In this document: positions 33,028 through 43,333 of the stretch, piece by piece
Layout of the letters: every line of letters starts with the position of its first letter
How positions within the stretch are numbered: position 1 is the stretch's first letter
From: Terribacillus aidingensis
GTDB lineage: Bacteria > Bacillota > Bacilli > Bacillales > Amphibacillaceae
NCBI RefSeq assembly: GCF_900215625.1
Contig: NZ_OBEK01000002.1
Coordinates: forward strand, 542,676-606,675
Direction of reading: 5' to 3'
Length of the DNA stretch: 64,000 nucleotides
Program-made: the position numbers and the translations under genes
The notes under the pieces: generated by a model
What the model was told of the DNA's origin: nothing
The model's input: the letters and a program-made list of their open reading frames with translations, nothing else
Database searches by the model: none

Positions 33028-33558
33028 TTATTTATATTGGTTGGATAGAGCAAAGCTTTCCAGCTGCTCCAACCCATCAAGTGTGTAGTAGCTGTAGCCT
33101 AAACGGTCCTCACCGTCACGGAATGTTATTTCCCATGCTGGTTCATCCTCATACAGCCCAAGACGGATATCGTCCAGCTCACAGTTATTGCCGCACGCAG
33201 ACTGCCAGCTGCCTTTTGCCTGCTGTTCATCAGCAGGCTCTGTCGTATAAATGATTTTTTTCGGGTCTTTCTCGCCTTTTATTCTGTAAGCGATGGCTTC
33301 CTGTCCGTCAGCTTGTTTGCCAGTGACAACATGGTAAACGTGCTCGCCATTAAAGCGTGTTACTTCGTCTGCTTCATCGAGATCGGTATGTTCTGCAACA
33401 AAGTTCTCTGAATCTTCAAAGCCTGCTGTACGTTTGTCCTGCGTTGTATAATAGACATAAATACCGCAGCCAAGTAAAAGCAGCAATACGGCCGAAACAG
33501 CGAGAAGAGTAATTTTTGCCCACTTAGGTACGGTAAATCGTGAATATCGCCTTTTCAT
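33028..33558 (-). CDS. ypmB: YpmB/TseB-type membrane protein
   Basis: A protein of about 176 residues: basic N-terminus, one membrane segment (about residues 14-35), then an exported domain of two PepSY-like repeats. This is the YpmB/TseB family, linked in B. subtilis to cell wall elongation. The start at 33558 is preferred (GAGGAAG upstream) over 33570. It overlaps the ypmA end by 35 bases, so they are coupled. Two cysteines (SACGNNCELD) in the exported domain could form a disulfide. It lies directly upstream of asnS. Confidence 0.78.
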   Translation of the reverse strand: MKRRYSRFTVPKWAKITLLAVSAVLLLLLGCGIYVYYTTQDKRTAGFEDSENFVAEHTDLDEADEVTRFNGEHVYHVVTGKQADGQEAIAYRIKGEKDPKKIIYTTEPADEQQAKGSWQSACGNNCELDDIRLGLYEDEPAWEITFRDGEDRLGYSYYTLDGLEQLESFALSNQYK

Positions 33559-33697
33559 GATCTTCCTCATCCAATGCTAGTCCGAACATCAAGTCCTTTT
33601 CTTTCAGTGTACGATTCAGGGAATCAACCAGCTTGTACAAGTCACTGCTGTATTGTACACGAACGGTGGACAATGTCTCCATTTTATTATTTTCCAT
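33524..33697 (-). CDS. ypmA: YpmA-type small protein
   Basis: A 57-residue cytosolic protein very close in pattern to B. subtilis YpmA: METLSTVRVQYSSDLYKLVD, then NRTLKEKDLMFGLALDE and the ending IFTIYRT. Function unknown. The start at 33697 (MENNK) is chosen over 33721 because GGAGG lies 7 bases upstream. The gene overlaps ypmB by 35 bases and lies downstream of dinG after about 200 bases with its own likely promoter. Confidence 0.85.
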   Translation of the reverse strand: MENNKMETLSTVRVQYSSDLYKLVDSLNRTLKEKDLMFGLALDEEDHEKAIFTIYRT

Positions 33698-33793
33698 CCT
33701 ATAACCTCCGAGGCAATCCATTTACATGATTTGTTACTCATAGAGACAGCTTTCTGCAACAAACTAATACATGTTGAGAAGCAATCCATTCTT

Positions 33794-33818
33794 ATTATAC
33801 CAGTTGTACTGGTGTAAT
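33794..33818 (-). promoter_or_regulatory. ypmA promoter with overlapping inverted repeat
   Basis: On the minus strand a -10 TATAAT (33794-33799), with a weak TTAGAA-type -35 18 bases upstream. In the spacer, one base overlapping the -10, is a perfect repeat ACCAGT-TGT-ACTGGT (33799-33813), which looks like an operator. No regulator can be named. Confidence 0.45.
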
Positions 33819-33895
33819 TCTAAGACGAGTTCAAAGTTTTTTCAACAAAAATCTTCCTTCACCCAGCAGTTGTGCGTCCCTGTGGCGCACTTTTT

Positions 33896-36661
33896 TTATA
33901 ACCACTGCTCTGCCAGCTCTAAAAGTTCTGCTGTGCTTTGGTAATGTGTCGGTACTTCAGGGATGGATGCTGTAAAATAATTTCCGTATCTTGTCTTCAT
34001 CATTCGATCATCGCAAACAAACACGATACCTCTGTCACTGGAAGAACGAATAAGCCGGCCGAATCCTTGTTTAAATCGAATCACAGCATTCGGCAGTGCA
34101 AGTTCCATAAAGGCATTCTTTCCCTCTGCTTTCAGCTTGGCTGCTTTTGCTTCGTAAATCGGATGATCAGGCGGCTGAAAAGGCAGCCGGACGATGACAA
34201 GACAGCTTAAGTCCTCTCCTGGAATGTCTACCCCTTCCCAGAAAGAGCTCGTTCCAAAAAGAATTGATTTCTTGTTGCTTTGGAAATTCTTCTTCAATCT
34301 GTCTCGGCTTCCGCTTGTGATACCTTGCGCGATTAACGTATAATCCTGATCGTCTGTCAATTCCTTTACCAATCCGTGCGCTTTTTTCAGCATGTCATAG
34401 GAAGTAAACAGTACGAGCATTCGACCGTCTGTCACAGCGGCCAGACTGAGTACAGCTTCGCACACAGCATAAATAAAGGGATAGTTATCCTTCCCTCGAA
34501 CATCTGGAAAATCGTTCGGAACGAGCAGCTGTACCTGTTCTTGATAGGAGTACGGCGAATCGAATCGCTTCATGACCGTCTGTTCATCTAACCCTAATTG
34601 AGCTTGAATAAATTCAAAAGACTGTTTCATCGTCAATGTAGCACTTGTCAGCACAATGCTTTTCTTTTTAGAAAAGAAGCGCTTGAGCAGCATATCCGAA
34701 ATATCAAGAGGCTCACTGTACAAGTACACAGAATTTCGTGCTCCATACACATCCACTTCTATCCATTTAACCTCTTCATCATCCGTTACAAGGAACATGC
34801 GTTCAATTGAATCAATGATGGACTGCAGCTGATTGACTGCATTTTGCAGCGAGTCAGCCATCTTTTTATCAGCTTGTTTCTCTGCTGTTTTCACTAACTG
34901 CAGCAAATGATGGATACAATCTCTGATGCCAAATATCAGCCTGCTGCCCATCTCGGCAATAACTTGGAGCGCCTTCGTGTTACGCACTTCTTCCAGGCGC
35001 AGCTGCATCCGTCCGATATCGTTCGTTCCCAGTTTATTATGATGCTGAGACAAAACAAAATCATGTATATAACGGAACATATCATCTGCTTCCATTTTTG
35101 TTTGTTCCCATAAGCTTTGCCATATCAGCATTTCTGCTTGCGGATGCGGCAGCTGCTCTGTTGCTTTGTCATAAACCTTATTGGCATGGGAAAGCATATG
35201 ATGGATAGATACGTAGTCAAGCGCCAAGCCAAAGTGCTTGGCAGCTGTTGCTTCGAAATGATGCGCCTCATCAATGATGGCTCGCTCATACGAAGGCAGC
35301 AGCTGGTATTCTTCCTGCATATCACTGCAAAGCAATGCATGGTTTGTCACAATAATATCAGCTTGCCATGCTGCTTTTTTGGCCCGTTGGTAAAACGAAC
35401 GCGAAAACCATGGCGAAAACGGATCTTGTGTATCTTCTGCATCAGCAGACATATGCAGAAAGAAGCGTTTTCCGCTTGAAGGCAGGTTCACCTCATCAAT
35501 ATCCCCAGTTTCTGTAATCGTCAGCCATACGAGCAAAATTGCTTTCGTTAACGTGATATCATAATTGTCATTAGCTGTTTGCTGCAGCTCCGATTCAAAT
35601 CTGCTGAGGCTCAGATAATGCTGTTTTCCTTTTAACAGTGCTGCTTTAAAAGAAAAAGGCAGCAAGCGCTGAAGAAGCGGAATCTCACTTTCCATCAATT
35701 GTGCCTGCAGCTGTGTCAAATGCGTACTAATTACTATACGGCTCTTTTTCTTAACCGCTGTGTACACTGCCGGCAGCAAATAAGCAAGTGATTTACCTGT
35801 CCCAGTCTCTGCTTCGAGCAAAGCATGTCTGCTGGAATGGAAAACATCATAAATCTGCTCACTCATTTCCTGCTGACTGCCCCTTGGCTCATAGCTCTGC
35901 ATGCCTTCCGATAATAAGCCATCTTTCTGATATACCTGATCGGCCAGCTCACCGAAAGACTGCGCGATAACTGCATCGGTACGCTCATTTTCCGGCAGCT
36001 TACGGATCGCCAAACCGCGGTACGCTTCCAAACCATTGTCCTGTTCTGCTTCGAAAGCAAGATCCTCCAGCCTAGCTTCAAGCAGCTCCCTTAGATCACT
36101 TTTAAGTGCACGTTCCAGTGTAAGAAGATGCGCAATTGTTTCATATGGGAGCTTGTCCAGTTTCTCGAGCAGTGACAGCAGGAGTTCAGCTGTGACTAGC
36201 GTATCAGACAGCGCCCGATGCGGCTGATCATGCTCAAAGGAGAGGTACTCACTAAGTACACTTAGCTTGTAGCTTGGTGCGGTCGGCAGCATAATCCGCG
36301 CCAGCTCAACCGTATCAAGTACCGGACAGGAAATGGGAGAAAAGCCCGCTTCTTCCAATGAACTATTCAAAAAGCGCAAATCGAAATTCGCATTGTGTGC
36401 TACTACATAACTATCTTGAAAAAATGCCGCTATTTCTTCCGCAACTTCCTCAAACTGTGGTGCTCCATTCACATCCTCATCAGATATGCCTGTCAGCTGC
36501 GAAATGAAAGGTGGAATCGGCATACCGGGATCCAGCATTGTCTGAAACTGATCAGTGACTACACGTCCTTGGATAACGACAATCCCTACCTCTATAATTT
36601 TATCGCCATTCGACGGCGCGTGTCCGGTTGTTTCTAGATCCACCACTACAAATTTGTCCAT
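33896..36661 (-). CDS. dinG: DinG-type helicase with DEDD exonuclease domain
   Basis: A 921-residue protein. N-terminal DnaQ-like 3'-5' exonuclease: VVDLETTG (D8, E10), AHNANFD (D94), HRALSD (H148, D152). Helicase part: Walker A AETGTGKS at 284-291, DEAHHFE near 465, GTSSFWEGVDIPGE near 800 and RLIRSSSDRG near 870. No iron-sulfur cysteine cluster is visible, as in other Bacillus DinG. Bacillus DinG acts as a nuclease on single-stranded nucleic acid. Monocistronic between pan and ypmA, with no LexA box upstream. The ATG at 36661 has GGAGGGTGG upstream. Confidence 0.93.
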   Translation of the reverse strand: MDKFVVVDLETTGHAPSNGDKIIEVGIVVIQGRVVTDQFQTMLDPGMPIPPFISQLTGISDEDVNGAPQFEEVAEEIAAFFQDSYVVAHNANFDLRFLNSSLEEAGFSPISCPVLDTVELARIMLPTAPSYKLSVLSEYLSFEHDQPHRALSDTLVTAELLLSLLEKLDKLPYETIAHLLTLERALKSDLRELLEARLEDLAFEAEQDNGLEAYRGLAIRKLPENERTDAVIAQSFGELADQVYQKDGLLSEGMQSYEPRGSQQEMSEQIYDVFHSSRHALLEAETGTGKSLAYLLPAVYTAVKKKSRIVISTHLTQLQAQLMESEIPLLQRLLPFSFKAALLKGKQHYLSLSRFESELQQTANDNYDITLTKAILLVWLTITETGDIDEVNLPSSGKRFFLHMSADAEDTQDPFSPWFSRSFYQRAKKAAWQADIIVTNHALLCSDMQEEYQLLPSYERAIIDEAHHFEATAAKHFGLALDYVSIHHMLSHANKVYDKATEQLPHPQAEMLIWQSLWEQTKMEADDMFRYIHDFVLSQHHNKLGTNDIGRMQLRLEEVRNTKALQVIAEMGSRLIFGIRDCIHHLLQLVKTAEKQADKKMADSLQNAVNQLQSIIDSIERMFLVTDDEEVKWIEVDVYGARNSVYLYSEPLDISDMLLKRFFSKKKSIVLTSATLTMKQSFEFIQAQLGLDEQTVMKRFDSPYSYQEQVQLLVPNDFPDVRGKDNYPFIYAVCEAVLSLAAVTDGRMLVLFTSYDMLKKAHGLVKELTDDQDYTLIAQGITSGSRDRLKKNFQSNKKSILFGTSSFWEGVDIPGEDLSCLVIVRLPFQPPDHPIYEAKAAKLKAEGKNAFMELALPNAVIRFKQGFGRLIRSSSDRGIVFVCDDRMMKTRYGNYFTASIPEVPTHYQSTAELLELAEQWL

Positions 36662-36692
36662 GTTCCACCCTCCATACTGCTTAGAAAAGAAA

Positions 36693-36715
36693 GACTCTTA
36701 TCCTGGATAAGAGTC
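36693..36715 (-). terminator. Terminator of the pan-containing operon
   Basis: Perfect 11-bp inverted repeat GACTCTTATCC / GGATAAGAGTC, followed on the minus strand by TTTCTTTTCT. It lies after the panD stop and before dinG. Confidence 0.85.
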
Positions 36716-36738
36716 CGATCAACTACCTATTTCTGTCC

Positions 36739-37125
36739 TTATATCCTGACAGTAAGCGGCGGTTCTTCCTCGATGATCTCTTGAATTGTATTATCTTCAT
36801 TCATCAGCGCAATTTTCGGCTTAAATTGAATGAGCTCATCATCTGAAAGCATCGCATAGGAAACGATAATCACCACATCATCTTTTTGTACCAGCCGTGC
36901 AGCAGCGCCGTTCAAACATATAACGCCGCTGCCTGATTCGCCTGGAATTACATACGTTTCAAGGCGGGCGCCATTGTTATTATTCACGATCTGTACTTTT
37001 TCATGTGGCAGGATACCTACTCGCTCCAAGATATGTGTATCAATTGTTATACTTCCGACATAATGCAAGTTCGCTTCCGTCACACGGGCGCGATGAATTT
37101 TCGCCTTCATCATCGTGCGGAACAT
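36739..37125 (-). CDS. panD: Aspartate 1-decarboxylase (pro-enzyme)
   Basis: Makes beta-alanine from L-aspartate for pantothenate synthesis. The 128-residue pro-enzyme self-cleaves at Gly24-Ser25 (HYVGSITID) to form the pyruvoyl cofactor; Lys9 and Tyr58 regions ([24 protein letters not shown]) are normal, as is [20 protein letters not shown]. The start ATG at 37125 lies 17 bases after the panC stop. It is the last gene before a terminator. Confidence 0.96.
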   Translation of the reverse strand: MFRTMMKAKIHRARVTEANLHYVGSITIDTHILERVGILPHEKVQIVNNNNGARLETYVIPGESGSGVICLNGAAARLVQKDDVVIIVSYAMLSDDELIQFKPKIALMNEDNTIQEIIEEEPPLTVRI

Positions 37126-37141
37126 ATACTAGCCCCCTATA

Positions 37142-38011
37142 TTAGAAACGGTCCATCATAGATCCGTCTGCTTCCAAAACAAGATTATCAATCAATCTGG
37201 CCTTCTCAAAAAAGACAGCAGCTGCAATAATAATACGCTCGCTTACATCTTTCACAGGCTTTAACGCCGGATATGACAAAATTTCAACGTAGTCTATTCT
37301 ACCACTTGTTTTGCTGATAATAAATTCTTTTACGTGCGTTATTACATTTTCCGCTTCGTTTTCACCATCAGCAATCATTTGTTTGGCTTGCTGCAGTGCC
37401 TGCTGGATGACTGGAGCCTCTTGTCTTTCATGCTCTGATAAATAAACATTCCGACTGCTTTTAGCTAGTCCATCAGCTTCTCGTACAGTCGCTACAGGAA
37501 CAATTTCAAGCGGGAAGTTAAGGTCCTGAACCATTGCTTGGACAACAGCGACTTGCTGTGCGTCTTTTAACCCAAAATAAGCACGGTCCGGCTGAATTAA
37601 GTGAAATAGTTTAGCTAAAACTGTTACAACACCATCAAAATGTCCAGGACGAGATTTGCCGCATAAGACATCTGCGCGGTCCGTTACGTGCAGTTTAATT
37701 GTACTGACACCTGGATACATAGCGGATGCATCCGGCATAAAGACAATATCGACACCTTCCTGCGCAGCAATCTGCTGATCACGCACTATGTCTCTCGGAT
37801 AGGTTTCAAAATCTTCTCCTGCCCCAAATTGGAGCGGATTTACAAAGATACTTAATACGGTAATATCATTTTCTGCCTTAGAACGCTTCATTAACGCTTG
37901 ATGACCTTCATGTAAATAACCCATGGTCGCTACGTAACCGACTGATTTCTCGGACTGCGCCAAGGTCCGTCTTTCCTCCTGCAAGTCTTTAAGATTTGTA
38001 ATGATTTTCAT
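37142..38011 (-). CDS. panC: Pantoate-beta-alanine ligase
   Basis: Condenses pantoate and beta-alanine with ATP to give pantothenate. Features of the adenylate-forming nucleotidyltransferase fold are [12 protein letters not shown] (HIGH-like) near residue 33, [26 protein letters not shown] and the KMSKS-like [11 protein letters not shown]. The start ATG at 38011 (MKIITN) overlaps the panB stop as ATGA and has GGAG at 7 bases; an in-frame TTG at 38017 is unlikely. About 289 residues. Confidence 0.95.
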   Translation of the reverse strand: MKIITNLKDLQEERRTLAQSEKSVGYVATMGYLHEGHQALMKRSKAENDITVLSIFVNPLQFGAGEDFETYPRDIVRDQQIAAQEGVDIVFMPDASAMYPGVSTIKLHVTDRADVLCGKSRPGHFDGVVTVLAKLFHLIQPDRAYFGLKDAQQVAVVQAMVQDLNFPLEIVPVATVREADGLAKSSRNVYLSEHERQEAPVIQQALQQAKQMIADGENEAENVITHVKEFIISKTSGRIDYVEILSYPALKPVKDVSERIIIAAAVFFEKARLIDNLVLEADGSMMDRF

Positions 38012-38844
38012 TTGCAATCTCCTATGCTAGGCAGCGACGCCTCATCCATCGTAAAGCTTTGGTTCTCATTCGGAAAAACGCCATTTCTTACGTTATCCCG
38101 ATACGTTGTAAACATATTCGTAACCGTTTCGTTTAAGTCAGCATAACTCACTGCAAATTTAGGAAGACGCTCAACGCCATAATGGCTTATATCATGGAAA
38201 ACGAGCACTTGCCCATCGACTTCTGCTCCAGCACCTATCCCGATAACTGGAATCGTTAATGCTTTTGCAATGAGTGCAGCAAGCTGTTTTGGCACACACT
38301 CCAATACAACAGCAATCGCTCCATACGCTTCAACTTTTCTGGCATCTTCCAGTAATTGTTTGGCTGTCTGTTCGCTTTTGCCTTGCACCTTATATCCGCC
38401 AAGTATATGGACGGACTGCGGTGTTAGACCAAGATGACCAACTACTGGTATACCGCCGACGCTAAGTGCCTTGATATTATTCAGGATTACTTGGTCGGCT
38501 CCTTCAAGCTTCAGCGCCTGTGCTCCTGTTTCCTGGAATATCCGCCGTGCTTGCGGCACCGTTTCTTCCACAGATACATGATAGCTCATAAACGGCATAT
38601 CTACGACTACAAACGTATCCTTGCCTCCCCGCGTTACCGCTTTGCCATGATGAATCATATCTTCTACAGTGACAGGGATGGTTGACTCATAACCGAGTAC
38701 AACCATCCCTAATGAATCGCCGACAAGCAGCATGTCAATTCCCGCTTGCTGTGCCAATTTAGCGGTCGGATAATCGTACGCAGTGACCATGGTGATTTTC
38801 TCATTGTTTTCCTTCATCTTTAGAAAGTCAAGTCTCGTTTTCAC
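38008..38844 (-). CDS. panB: 3-methyl-2-oxobutanoate hydroxymethyltransferase
   Basis: Makes ketopantoate from alpha-ketoisovalerate and methylene-tetrahydrofolate. The 278-residue TIM-barrel enzyme has [31 protein letters not shown] (metal-binding Asp), [21 protein letters not shown] and [17 protein letters not shown]. It overlaps panC by four bases and begins four bases after the birA stop, so birA-panB-panC-panD continue one operon. Confidence 0.96.
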   Translation of the reverse strand: MKTRLDFLKMKENNEKITMVTAYDYPTAKLAQQAGIDMLLVGDSLGMVVLGYESTIPVTVEDMIHHGKAVTRGGKDTFVVVDMPFMSYHVSVEETVPQARRIFQETGAQALKLEGADQVILNNIKALSVGGIPVVGHLGLTPQSVHILGGYKVQGKSEQTAKQLLEDARKVEAYGAIAVVLECVPKQLAALIAKALTIPVIGIGAGAEVDGQVLVFHDISHYGVERLPKFAVSYADLNETVTNMFTTYRDNVRNGVFPNENQSFTMDEASLPSIGDCK

Positions 38845-38848
38845 TGCT

Positions 38849-39829
38849 TCACTCCTCTATCCATTCTAATTCAGCAGAGTAAATACGCTGAGTCAGTCCA
38901 TCTGTTTTTTCCAGAAGCAGCTCACCTTCTGCACCAATTCCTTGAAATACCGCCTCAAAAATGGCTGTTGGAGTCGTTACCTTTACTCTCCGGCCAAGAC
39001 GGGAGGCAAGCTGCATCCATTCTTCCCGAATACTAGCAAAACCAGCTTTTGTGTAATGCGCATAAACGCTTTCAAGTTCTTTCCAAATGAGATGAATAAG
39101 CTCTTGGCGTTTCCATTCTTTTTGCGTCTCTATATGTAAAGATGTTGCCTTATCACGAATGTCCGGCGGCAAATCCTTTTCTTTCTGGTTGATATTAATT
39201 CCGATACCAAGCACGATATGATGAATATAATCCTGTTCTGCCTGCATCTCGGTCAGTATTCCAGCCAATTTCTTTTCGTTAAGATAGATATCATTCGGCC
39301 ATTTTATTTCTGCGTCTATACCTTCTTTGCGAAAAGCTCTTGTTAAAGCTACCGCTGCCGCTAATGTTAGCTGTGCTGCTTCTCGCGGTCCAAATTCCGG
39401 ACGGATAATCAAGCTCATCCAAATACCAGTTCCGGCCGGTGAATGCCAGCTTCTTCCCTTTGTCCCTTTTCCGCTCGTCTGTTTATCAGCAAGAACCACT
39501 GTTCCATGTGCAGCTCCTTGGTCAGCCAGCGCTTTGGCCAACATCTGCGTGGAATCAATTTCTTTTTCAAAGATGATCTTCCGTCCAATCCAGGAAGTAT
39601 CAAGCTGCCAGTTAAGCGTATTTTTGCTTAATTTATCAGGCGACTGCCGCACTTGATAGCCTTTGCGCGGCACTGCGTCAATTTCGTAGCCATCTGCCTC
39701 CAATGCTTTCATATGCTTCCAAATAGCAGCTCTGGAGATGCCAAGCTGATCGGACAAATACTGGCCTGACACATATGCACCTTCATGCTCTTGCAGCACT
39801 CTGATTAGCCGGTTACGCGTCGTATCCAT
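38849..39829 (-). CDS. birA: BirA biotin-protein ligase/repressor
   Basis: A 326-residue bifunctional protein. N-terminal winged helix ([20 protein letters not shown], residues 22-45) for repression of biotin genes; catalytic domain with [20 protein letters not shown] (biotinyl-AMP loop), KWPNDIYLN and GIGININQ. It attaches biotin to carboxylase subunits. The start at 39829 overlaps the cca end by 17 bases; AAGGAG lies upstream. Confidence 0.94.
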   Translation of the reverse strand: MDTTRNRLIRVLQEHEGAYVSGQYLSDQLGISRAAIWKHMKALEADGYEIDAVPRKGYQVRQSPDKLSKNTLNWQLDTSWIGRKIIFEKEIDSTQMLAKALADQGAAHGTVVLADKQTSGKGTKGRSWHSPAGTGIWMSLIIRPEFGPREAAQLTLAAAVALTRAFRKEGIDAEIKWPNDIYLNEKKLAGILTEMQAEQDYIHHIVLGIGININQKEKDLPPDIRDKATSLHIETQKEWKRQELIHLIWKELESVYAHYTKAGFASIREEWMQLASRLGRRVKVTTPTAIFEAVFQGIGAEGELLLEKTDGLTQRIYSAELEWIEE

Positions 39830-40982
39830 GAAGCACCCACTCCTTCAGCCGTTCTTTATCATTTGGTATTCGGTTTTCCACCACTGCTTTTTCAGCAGCT
39901 TGGAATAATTCACGAATCCAGCTGCCTTTTTTTCTGTCTGGGAACCAGCTGACAAAATCCCCGCCAGAAACAGCCAAGTCTGCACGCTGGTGGATTGGCA
40001 GTTTTGCTCTTATTCGCGCAACATCAGCTTGCACGTCTTTATCCTGATAAATCGCCATCAATCGGCAATACCCTGCATCTAAATGGGATGGCAGCTGGTA
40101 AACTGTCCAAGCTGCCAAATCACTTTGCAGCATATAAAACAACGCTTGCGCTTCTTGTTTAACGCTATTGGACAGTTTCCAATGTTTCACCCAGTCTGGT
40201 ACAGATACACCGCTGTAAATGGCGCAAAGCGCAATCCATTCACTTAGTCCGCCGAGCGGCTGCATACGCTGCTCCAGCTTGTCAATTAGCGTAGGATGAT
40301 CTTTAAAAACCGGCAATGCTTCCCACAGTTTTGCTTGCGAAAGCAAACGAACAGCTGTTTTAACATAGTCGCCGCAGCATAATTTCTCAAGCTCGATTGC
40401 AACGCGTTCGATAGCAATTCGGTTCAGCCACGAACGCTTGCTTTCCATCACCTCGCGGGCTTCCTGGTCCAATTGATAGCCAAGCTGGGAAACGAAGCGA
40501 ACACCACGCATCATGCGCAGCGGGTCTTCTTCAAAGCGATCATATGCATTGCCAACTGTAATGAGCTGTTGTTTTTCGATTGCTTCTCTGCCGGAAAATG
40601 GATCTACCATCTGGCCATTTCTGTCCATTGCAATTGCATTAACTGTATAATCACGCCGTGCTAAGTCGGCTGTAATATCCGTTACAAACTCCACACGATC
40701 TGGATGCCGGTAATCCGAATAAGTTCCTTCAGTTCGAAATGTCGTAATTTCAAAGCTTTCCTTTTCATAACGAACTAAAACCGTTCCATGCTCAATGCCG
40801 ACTGGAATAACTTTATCGAATACGTTCATGACTTGCTCCGGTTTGGCAGAAGTCGCTATATCCAGATCCCCGACAGACTTGCCGATCAAGTAATCTCGTA
40901 CAGCGCCGCCGACCAAGTAGGCTTTATAGCCATGAAGCTCGAGTTCGTGCATTACTCGGAACGCTTTTTCAAATATTTTCAT
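39813..40982 (-). CDS. cca: CCA-adding tRNA nucleotidyltransferase
   Basis: Adds or repairs the 3' CCA end of tRNA. The 389-residue class II enzyme has GGAVRDYLIGKSVGDLDIAT with the catalytic DxD near residue 42, RRDYTVNAIAMD, DPLRMMRGVRFVSQLGY and the family neck and body segments (FVSWFPDRKKGSWI near the end). The start overlaps the bshA stop (40979-40982, ATGA). Confidence 0.95.
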   Translation of the reverse strand: MKIFEKAFRVMHELELHGYKAYLVGGAVRDYLIGKSVGDLDIATSAKPEQVMNVFDKVIPVGIEHGTVLVRYEKESFEITTFRTEGTYSDYRHPDRVEFVTDITADLARRDYTVNAIAMDRNGQMVDPFSGREAIEKQQLITVGNAYDRFEEDPLRMMRGVRFVSQLGYQLDQEAREVMESKRSWLNRIAIERVAIELEKLCCGDYVKTAVRLLSQAKLWEALPVFKDHPTLIDKLEQRMQPLGGLSEWIALCAIYSGVSVPDWVKHWKLSNSVKQEAQALFYMLQSDLAAWTVYQLPSHLDAGYCRLMAIYQDKDVQADVARIRAKLPIHQRADLAVSGGDFVSWFPDRKKGSWIRELFQAAEKAVVENRIPNDKERLKEWVLHGYDA

Positions 40983-42106
40983 CGTAATACCTCTTCATAA
41001 ATGGCTTCGTATTGCGCAACAATATGGTCCGAATGAAAGGCTTCTGCTGCGTGATGTATTGCTTCTTCGGAGAAGTTCTTCCACTTCTTCTCATCGGTCA
41101 GTAAATCCAAAGCGTAAGCTGCCATTAGATTCACATCTCCAAGTTCCGTTACAAAGCCATTTTTCTTATGCTGAATAACTTCCGGTATGCCGCCCACATC
41201 TGAGGCTATACATGGCACACCGCAAGCCATTGCTTCTAATAAGACAAGCCCAAAGCTTTCTTTTTCAGATGGCAGCAGCATCAAATCTGCCATATTCAGC
41301 AGTGCAGCTACATTGTTTTGTTTGCCCAGGAAAAGCACATTATCCTCTAGTCCCCGTTCCTGTACATCGCGAAGAATATCTGAGTACTCCGGTCCATCTC
41401 CTATTAGCAGCAGCTTGCTGGGCAGCTTTTCCTGCACATACGAAAAAACCTGTACAACATCCTGTACACGCTTTACCTTGCGGAAATTGCTTATATGTAC
41501 GATCACCTTCTCATGATCCTCAATGCCAAATTGTTTCCGGATGTCTTTCACGTCGGTTGGATGATAAATTACTTCATCGATAAAATTATAAACCACATCA
41601 ATCGGGCTTGTCACATCAAGCATCTCTCTCGTTTGCTTAACAAGACTTTCGGAGACTGCAGTCACTTTATCGCTCTCTTCGATAGCGTGGATAATCATTT
41701 TGCGCAGTCCATTATCAATACCAAGCACTGTAATATCCGTTCCGTGCAGCGTCGTCACGATCTTCACATCACGCTTGGCTATCGCTTTAGCCAAAATAGC
41801 ACAGATTGCATGCGGTACAGCATAATGAACATGCAGCACATCAAGTTCCTCTTCATCAATAACTTCAGCCATCTTATTAGCAAGCACCAAATCATATGGC
41901 GGATATTGAAATACAGGATAATGACTCATTTCTACCTCGTGAAAAAATACATTTGGCAGCAGTGTGTCAAGCCGGAATGGGACACTTGACGTGATAAAGT
42001 GAATGTCATGCCCTTTTTTGGCAAGTTTTTTACCGAGCTCCGTCGCAATAACGCCGGAGCCCCCAAGTGTTGGGTAACAGGTAATACCAATTTTCAGTTT
42101 TTTCAT
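40979..42106 (-). CDS. bshA: Bacillithiol glycosyltransferase BshA
   Basis: A GT4-family enzyme that joins N-acetylglucosamine to L-malate, the first step of bacillithiol synthesis. The 375-residue protein has [20 protein letters not shown] near residue 10, [10 protein letters not shown] near 121, [13 protein letters not shown] near 212, and the EX7E-type nucleotide-sugar motif [16 protein letters not shown] near 286. It overlaps mgsA (ATGA) and cca (ATGA). The deacetylase gene bshB1, which sits between mgsA and bshA in B. subtilis, is not here. Confidence 0.93.
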   Translation of the reverse strand: MKKLKIGITCYPTLGGSGVIATELGKKLAKKGHDIHFITSSVPFRLDTLLPNVFFHEVEMSHYPVFQYPPYDLVLANKMAEVIDEEELDVLHVHYAVPHAICAILAKAIAKRDVKIVTTLHGTDITVLGIDNGLRKMIIHAIEESDKVTAVSESLVKQTREMLDVTSPIDVVYNFIDEVIYHPTDVKDIRKQFGIEDHEKVIVHISNFRKVKRVQDVVQVFSYVQEKLPSKLLLIGDGPEYSDILRDVQERGLEDNVLFLGKQNNVAALLNMADLMLLPSEKESFGLVLLEAMACGVPCIASDVGGIPEVIQHKKNGFVTELGDVNLMAAYALDLLTDEKKWKNFSEEAIHHAAEAFHSDHIVAQYEAIYEEVLR

Positions 42107-42525
42107 AGATCAGGCTCACGATCCCGGATGATTTCACGCCAGTTAAAATCGCCTCTGTCTAGACCGCGGATAAAGATCTCGGCTGCCGCCAAGTTGGTTG
42201 CAAGCGGGATACGATGTACATCACACAAACGCATAAGGGCGCTCACATCTGGTTCATGCGGCTGTGCTGTCAGCGGATCACGGAAGAAGATAACCAAATC
42301 CATTTCATTGGTTGCAATACGGGCGCCGATTTGCTGATCTCCTCCAATCGGACCTGATTGAAACAGCTCCACTGGCAGGCCAGTTGCTTCCTTGATACGT
42401 GTTCCAGTTGTACCTGTCGCATAAAGCGTATGTTTCTTCAGCATTTCCTGGTATGCAACAGCAAAACGGACCATTTCTGGTTTCTTCTTATCATGAGCAA
42501 TTAACGCAATATGCAATGCCAACAC
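42103..42525 (-). CDS. mgsA: Methylglyoxal synthase
   Basis: Converts dihydroxyacetone phosphate to methylglyoxal, a glycolytic overflow step whose product is detoxified with bacillithiol. The 140-residue enzyme has [14 protein letters not shown] at the start, ATGTTGTRI near residue 49, [15 protein letters not shown] with the catalytic Asp near 70, and [18 protein letters not shown] near 88. It lies one base after dapB and overlaps bshA by four bases. Confidence 0.95.
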   Translation of the reverse strand: MLALHIALIAHDKKKPEMVRFAVAYQEMLKKHTLYATGTTGTRIKEATGLPVELFQSGPIGGDQQIGARIATNEMDLVIFFRDPLTAQPHEPDVSALMRLCDVHRIPLATNLAAAEIFIRGLDRGDFNWREIIRDREPDL

Positions 42526-42526
42526 C

Positions 42527-43333
42527 TCAATCCAATATATTTTCCAAACCGTATGCTAACACGTTCATCTTCATGACACGTTCTACAGCAAGCTGTACAC
42601 CAGACATAAAGGATGCTCGGTTAAAGGAATCATGCTTGACTGTAAACTGCTCTCCTGGGGCACCGAAAAGCACTTCCTGATGTGCTACAAGACCTGGCAG
42701 ACGTACGCTGTGGATTCGCATGCCATCGAAATCTGCACCGCGAGCTCCTGCATGTGTTTCTTTCTCCTCAGGATGCCCTTGTTTAGCAGGCTCCCGTACT
42801 TCTTGAATTAACTGTGCCGTCTTAACAGCTGTACCGCTCGGAGCATCCAATTTCTGATCATGATGCTTCTCGATAATCTCTACTGTCGGGAAATACTTTG
42901 CTGCTTGCTTAGCAAATTGCATCATAAGCACTGCGCCGATAGCAAAGTTTGGCGCGATAATAGCTCCAATACCCTTCTCTTCGCTCAATGCGTGCAGTTC
43001 CTCCAGCTGTTCATCTGTGAAACCTGACGTACCTACCACTGGTCGAACAGCATGCTCTATTGCAAGCTTTGTATGTGTATAGCCTGTTTCCGGAACAGTC
43101 AAATCAATTAGCACATCTGCTTGCACCTCTGCGAAGCAGCGAGCAGCGTCTGTGTAGATGACCGCGTCGCTGGCTGTAAGCCCCTCGATATCTTTGATAC
43201 GTTCTCCATCGTGCTTGCGATCAATCGCTGCAGCTAATTCAAAGTGATCTGTGCGCTCAATCAGCTGCAGCGCTTCCGATCCCATTCGCCCTCTAGGTCC
43301 TGCTACGATAACCTTAATAGTATCTTGTGTCAT
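42527..43333 (-). CDS. dapB: 4-hydroxy-tetrahydrodipicolinate reductase
   Basis: An NAD(P)H-dependent reductase of the lysine and diaminopimelate pathway, needed for peptidoglycan and for spore dipicolinate. The 268-residue enzyme has [13 protein letters not shown] near the N-terminus, [38 protein letters not shown] (catalytic His-His and Lys) and [23 protein letters not shown] near the end (read in parts). The start at 43333 overlaps the mazG-type stop (ATGA) and has AGGAGG upstream; the longer frame from 43366 is rejected. Confidence 0.95.
   Translation of the reverse strand: MTQDTIKVIVAGPRGRMGSEALQLIERTDHFELAAAIDRKHDGERIKDIEGLTASDAVIYTDAARCFAEVQADVLIDLTVPETGYTHTKLAIEHAVRPVVGTSGFTDEQLEELHALSEEKGIGAIIAPNFAIGAVLMMQFAKQAAKYFPTVEIIEKHHDQKLDAPSGTAVKTAQLIQEVREPAKQGHPEEKETHAGARGADFDGMRIHSVRLPGLVAHQEVLFGAPGEQFTVKHDSFNRASFMSGVQLAVERVMKMNVLAYGLENILD

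Noticed and set aside
33872-33897. GTGCG/CGCAC hairpin followed by T run near the dinG stop
   Set aside because: The T run is on the plus strand, but no plus-strand gene precedes it. On the minus strand there is no T tract, so it is not the dinG terminator; only a 5-bp stem.
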